Below, in pieces: positions 4,336-5,263 of a DNA stretch of 5,263 bases (position 1 is the first letter of the stretch; the number at the start of each line of letters is the position of its first letter). Position numbers and translations under genes: made by a program. The notes under the pieces are model-generated. The model had not been told where the DNA came from. It was given only the letters and a program-made list of their open reading frames with translations, and did not search any database. This DNA is from an uncultured Eubacteriales bacterium (GTDB taxonomy: Bacteria > Bacillota_A > Clostridia > Oscillospirales > Oscillospiraceae): contig USNH01000089.1 of the NCBI GenBank assembly GCA_900556015.1, forward strand, positions 1-5,263. The letters are read 5' to 3'.

Positions 4336-5223
4336 ATGACCCATCCCTATAAAACGCGGGAGGGCGGCGCGACCGTGACGGTGTTCGTTCCCTACGACTG
4401 CCAGAACAACTGCCCCTTCTGCATCAACAAAAAAGAATACGCGGACTGCTCCGGCTTCAGCCTGGAGAAGATCTTGGACAGCATCCGGGTGATGGACGGC
4501 ATCACGCCCCGGTGCGATTTTGTGTTTACCGGCGGTGAGCCGCTGGCCAACCTGAACGCCCTGCAAAGGATGCTGGACGCCATCCCCGCCACCCACAAGA
4601 TCTATATCAACACCACGTTCCCCGCCCAGACCCACACGTCCTTCGAGGAGATGCTGGCCTTTACGGAGCGGAATAAGGACAAGATCACCTGCATGAACAT
4701 CTCCCGCCATTTGCAGCACTACGTGGAGGAGAGCCCCGACGAGGTGCTGGGGAGGATCGCCTGTCCCACCCGGATCAACTGCGTGCTGTATAAGAACTAT
4801 CCGGCGGCGAAGCTGGTGGATTACGTGTAGCGCTTTTTGCCCTACCGCATTCCCATCCAGTTCCGCTACGACTACACAGAGACCACGCCGGAGAACCTGT
4901 ACGAGGAGGACAACGACCGCATCTTGCAGGATCTGAAGCGGCTGTTCACCTACAAGGGGCTGGACGGCTGCCGGATGCGGAACGGCTTCCACTTCGAGTA
5001 CAAGGGGCTGCACATGACGTACCACAAGACGCTGCCCTACTCCACCATCGTGGAAAAGGGCGACGACGGCGTGACCTACGACATCCTGTACGACATCCTC
5101 ATCAAGCAGAACGGTGAGATCCACAGCGACTGGACCGGCGTAAAGATGGACGTGGACGCATACCGCAAGGTGGTGTTTGAGCCCTACGACCTGCGGGTGC
5201 TGGACGGCACGATAGATTTCTGA
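4336..5223 (+). pseudogene. Radical SAM protein of unknown function, interrupted by one in-frame TAG
   Basis: The N-terminal half has the radical SAM [4Fe-4S] motif CX3CX2C at C22, C26 and C29 (DCQNNCPFC) and the SAM-binding motif TGGEP (65-69), so it should generate a 5'-deoxyadenosyl radical; substrate and product are not recognisable. Codon 165 (4828-4830) is TAG, and the same frame continues for 130 codons to TGA (5221-5223), immediately followed by TAG. With the amber codon read as a residue the product is 295 residues long. Both halves share high third-position GC, and the right half has no other stop, so the lesion is recent, a sequencing error, or read through. Cysteines of an auxiliary cluster are not evident. 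AGAGG at 4320-4324 is a weak ribosome site with a long 11-base spacing. Re-initiation at TTG 4837 is unlikely, lacking a close ribosome site. A 164-residue product keeps the cluster motif but loses the rest of the barrel. Confidence 0.8.
4828..4830 (+). other. In-frame TAG codon inside the radical SAM gene
   Basis: TAG falls between DYV and RFLPYRIP in an otherwise continuous frame. One substitution converts it to GAG, CAG, AAG or TGG. ilvA, ridA and the methionine gamma-lyase gene all end in TAA and the radical SAM gene in TGA. Amber is therefore not used as a normal terminator by the intact genes here, and is seen only at the sigK break and in the second of the tandem stops at 5221-5226. 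Confidence 0.9.
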
Positions 5224-5231
5224 TAGAGACA

Positions 5232-5257
5232 AAAGAAACGGCGTAAGCCGTTTCTTT
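5232..5257 (+). terminator. Hairpin terminator after the radical SAM gene
   Basis: A perfect 11-base-pair stem (5232-5242 with 5247-5257) with loop GTAA begins 8 bases after the TGA. The right arm ends in TTTCTTT and the left arm is A-rich, so it could also stop transcription arriving from the right. The window ends just beyond, so any longer U-tract cannot be judged. Confidence 0.75.
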
Positions 5258-5263
5258 CAGGCT

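Noticed and set aside
4837..5223. Second half of the radical SAM gene as an independent gene starting at TTG
   Set aside because: There is no ribosome site at a usable distance. The segment is in frame with and continues the upstream gene, so it is better described as one interrupted gene.
4231..5232. Minus-strand frame covering the whole radical SAM gene
   Set aside because: The plus strand carries the radical SAM motifs. The reverse frame is Val/His-rich antisense with no domain. That it lacks a stop only reflects GC-rich codon use.
1..5263. tRNA, rRNA or CRISPR array
   Set aside because: No cloverleaf, rRNA-like stretch or regularly spaced repeat of 20-40 bases was seen on reading through the window.

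Overview
The window looks like chromosomal DNA from a GC-rich, spore-forming Firmicute, most likely a gut clostridial lineage near Oscillospiraceae. The evidence is a pro-sigK type sporulation sigma factor, strong AGGAGG ribosome sites, sigma-A style promoters and the family character of the enzymes. The species is not readable from the sequence.

Layout. Positions 1-457 are visibly less GC-rich (27 of 60 bases are G/C at 1-60, against 45 of 60 at 661-720). They carry a partial leftward helix-turn-helix (XRE-type) gene that runs off the left edge. At about 454-460 this DNA abuts the 5' half of a leftward sigK gene (440-787), which breaks off inside the conserved C-I-E-N segment. That is the part of sigK that skin-type elements interrupt in other spore formers, so the left flank is probably one end of such an element. 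A divergent intergenic region (788-924) holds a good promoter for the rightward threonine ammonia-lyase gene ilvA (925-2124). A 17-bp-stem hairpin terminator separates ilvA from the convergent leftward ridA gene (2176-2556), which has its own well-matched promoter. A 418-base intergenic region (2557-2974) contains that promoter, several small repeats and a possible attenuator-like leader. It precedes a methionine gamma-lyase gene (2975-4168), which ends at a textbook terminator. Last comes a radical SAM gene (4336-5223) that is open over its whole length except for one in-frame TAG codon at 4828-4830. A hairpin terminator closes the window.

How the genes fit together. IlvA (from threonine) and methionine gamma-lyase (from methionine) both give ammonia and 2-oxobutyrate by way of a reactive 2-aminocrotonate enamine. 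RidA, encoded between them, is the family that hydrolyses such enamines. The three genes therefore form a coherent 2-oxobutyrate neighbourhood, although they are separate transcription units rather than an operon. The points most worth a second look are the interrupted sigK, the single amber codon in the radical SAM gene, and the structured leader before the methionine gamma-lyase gene.
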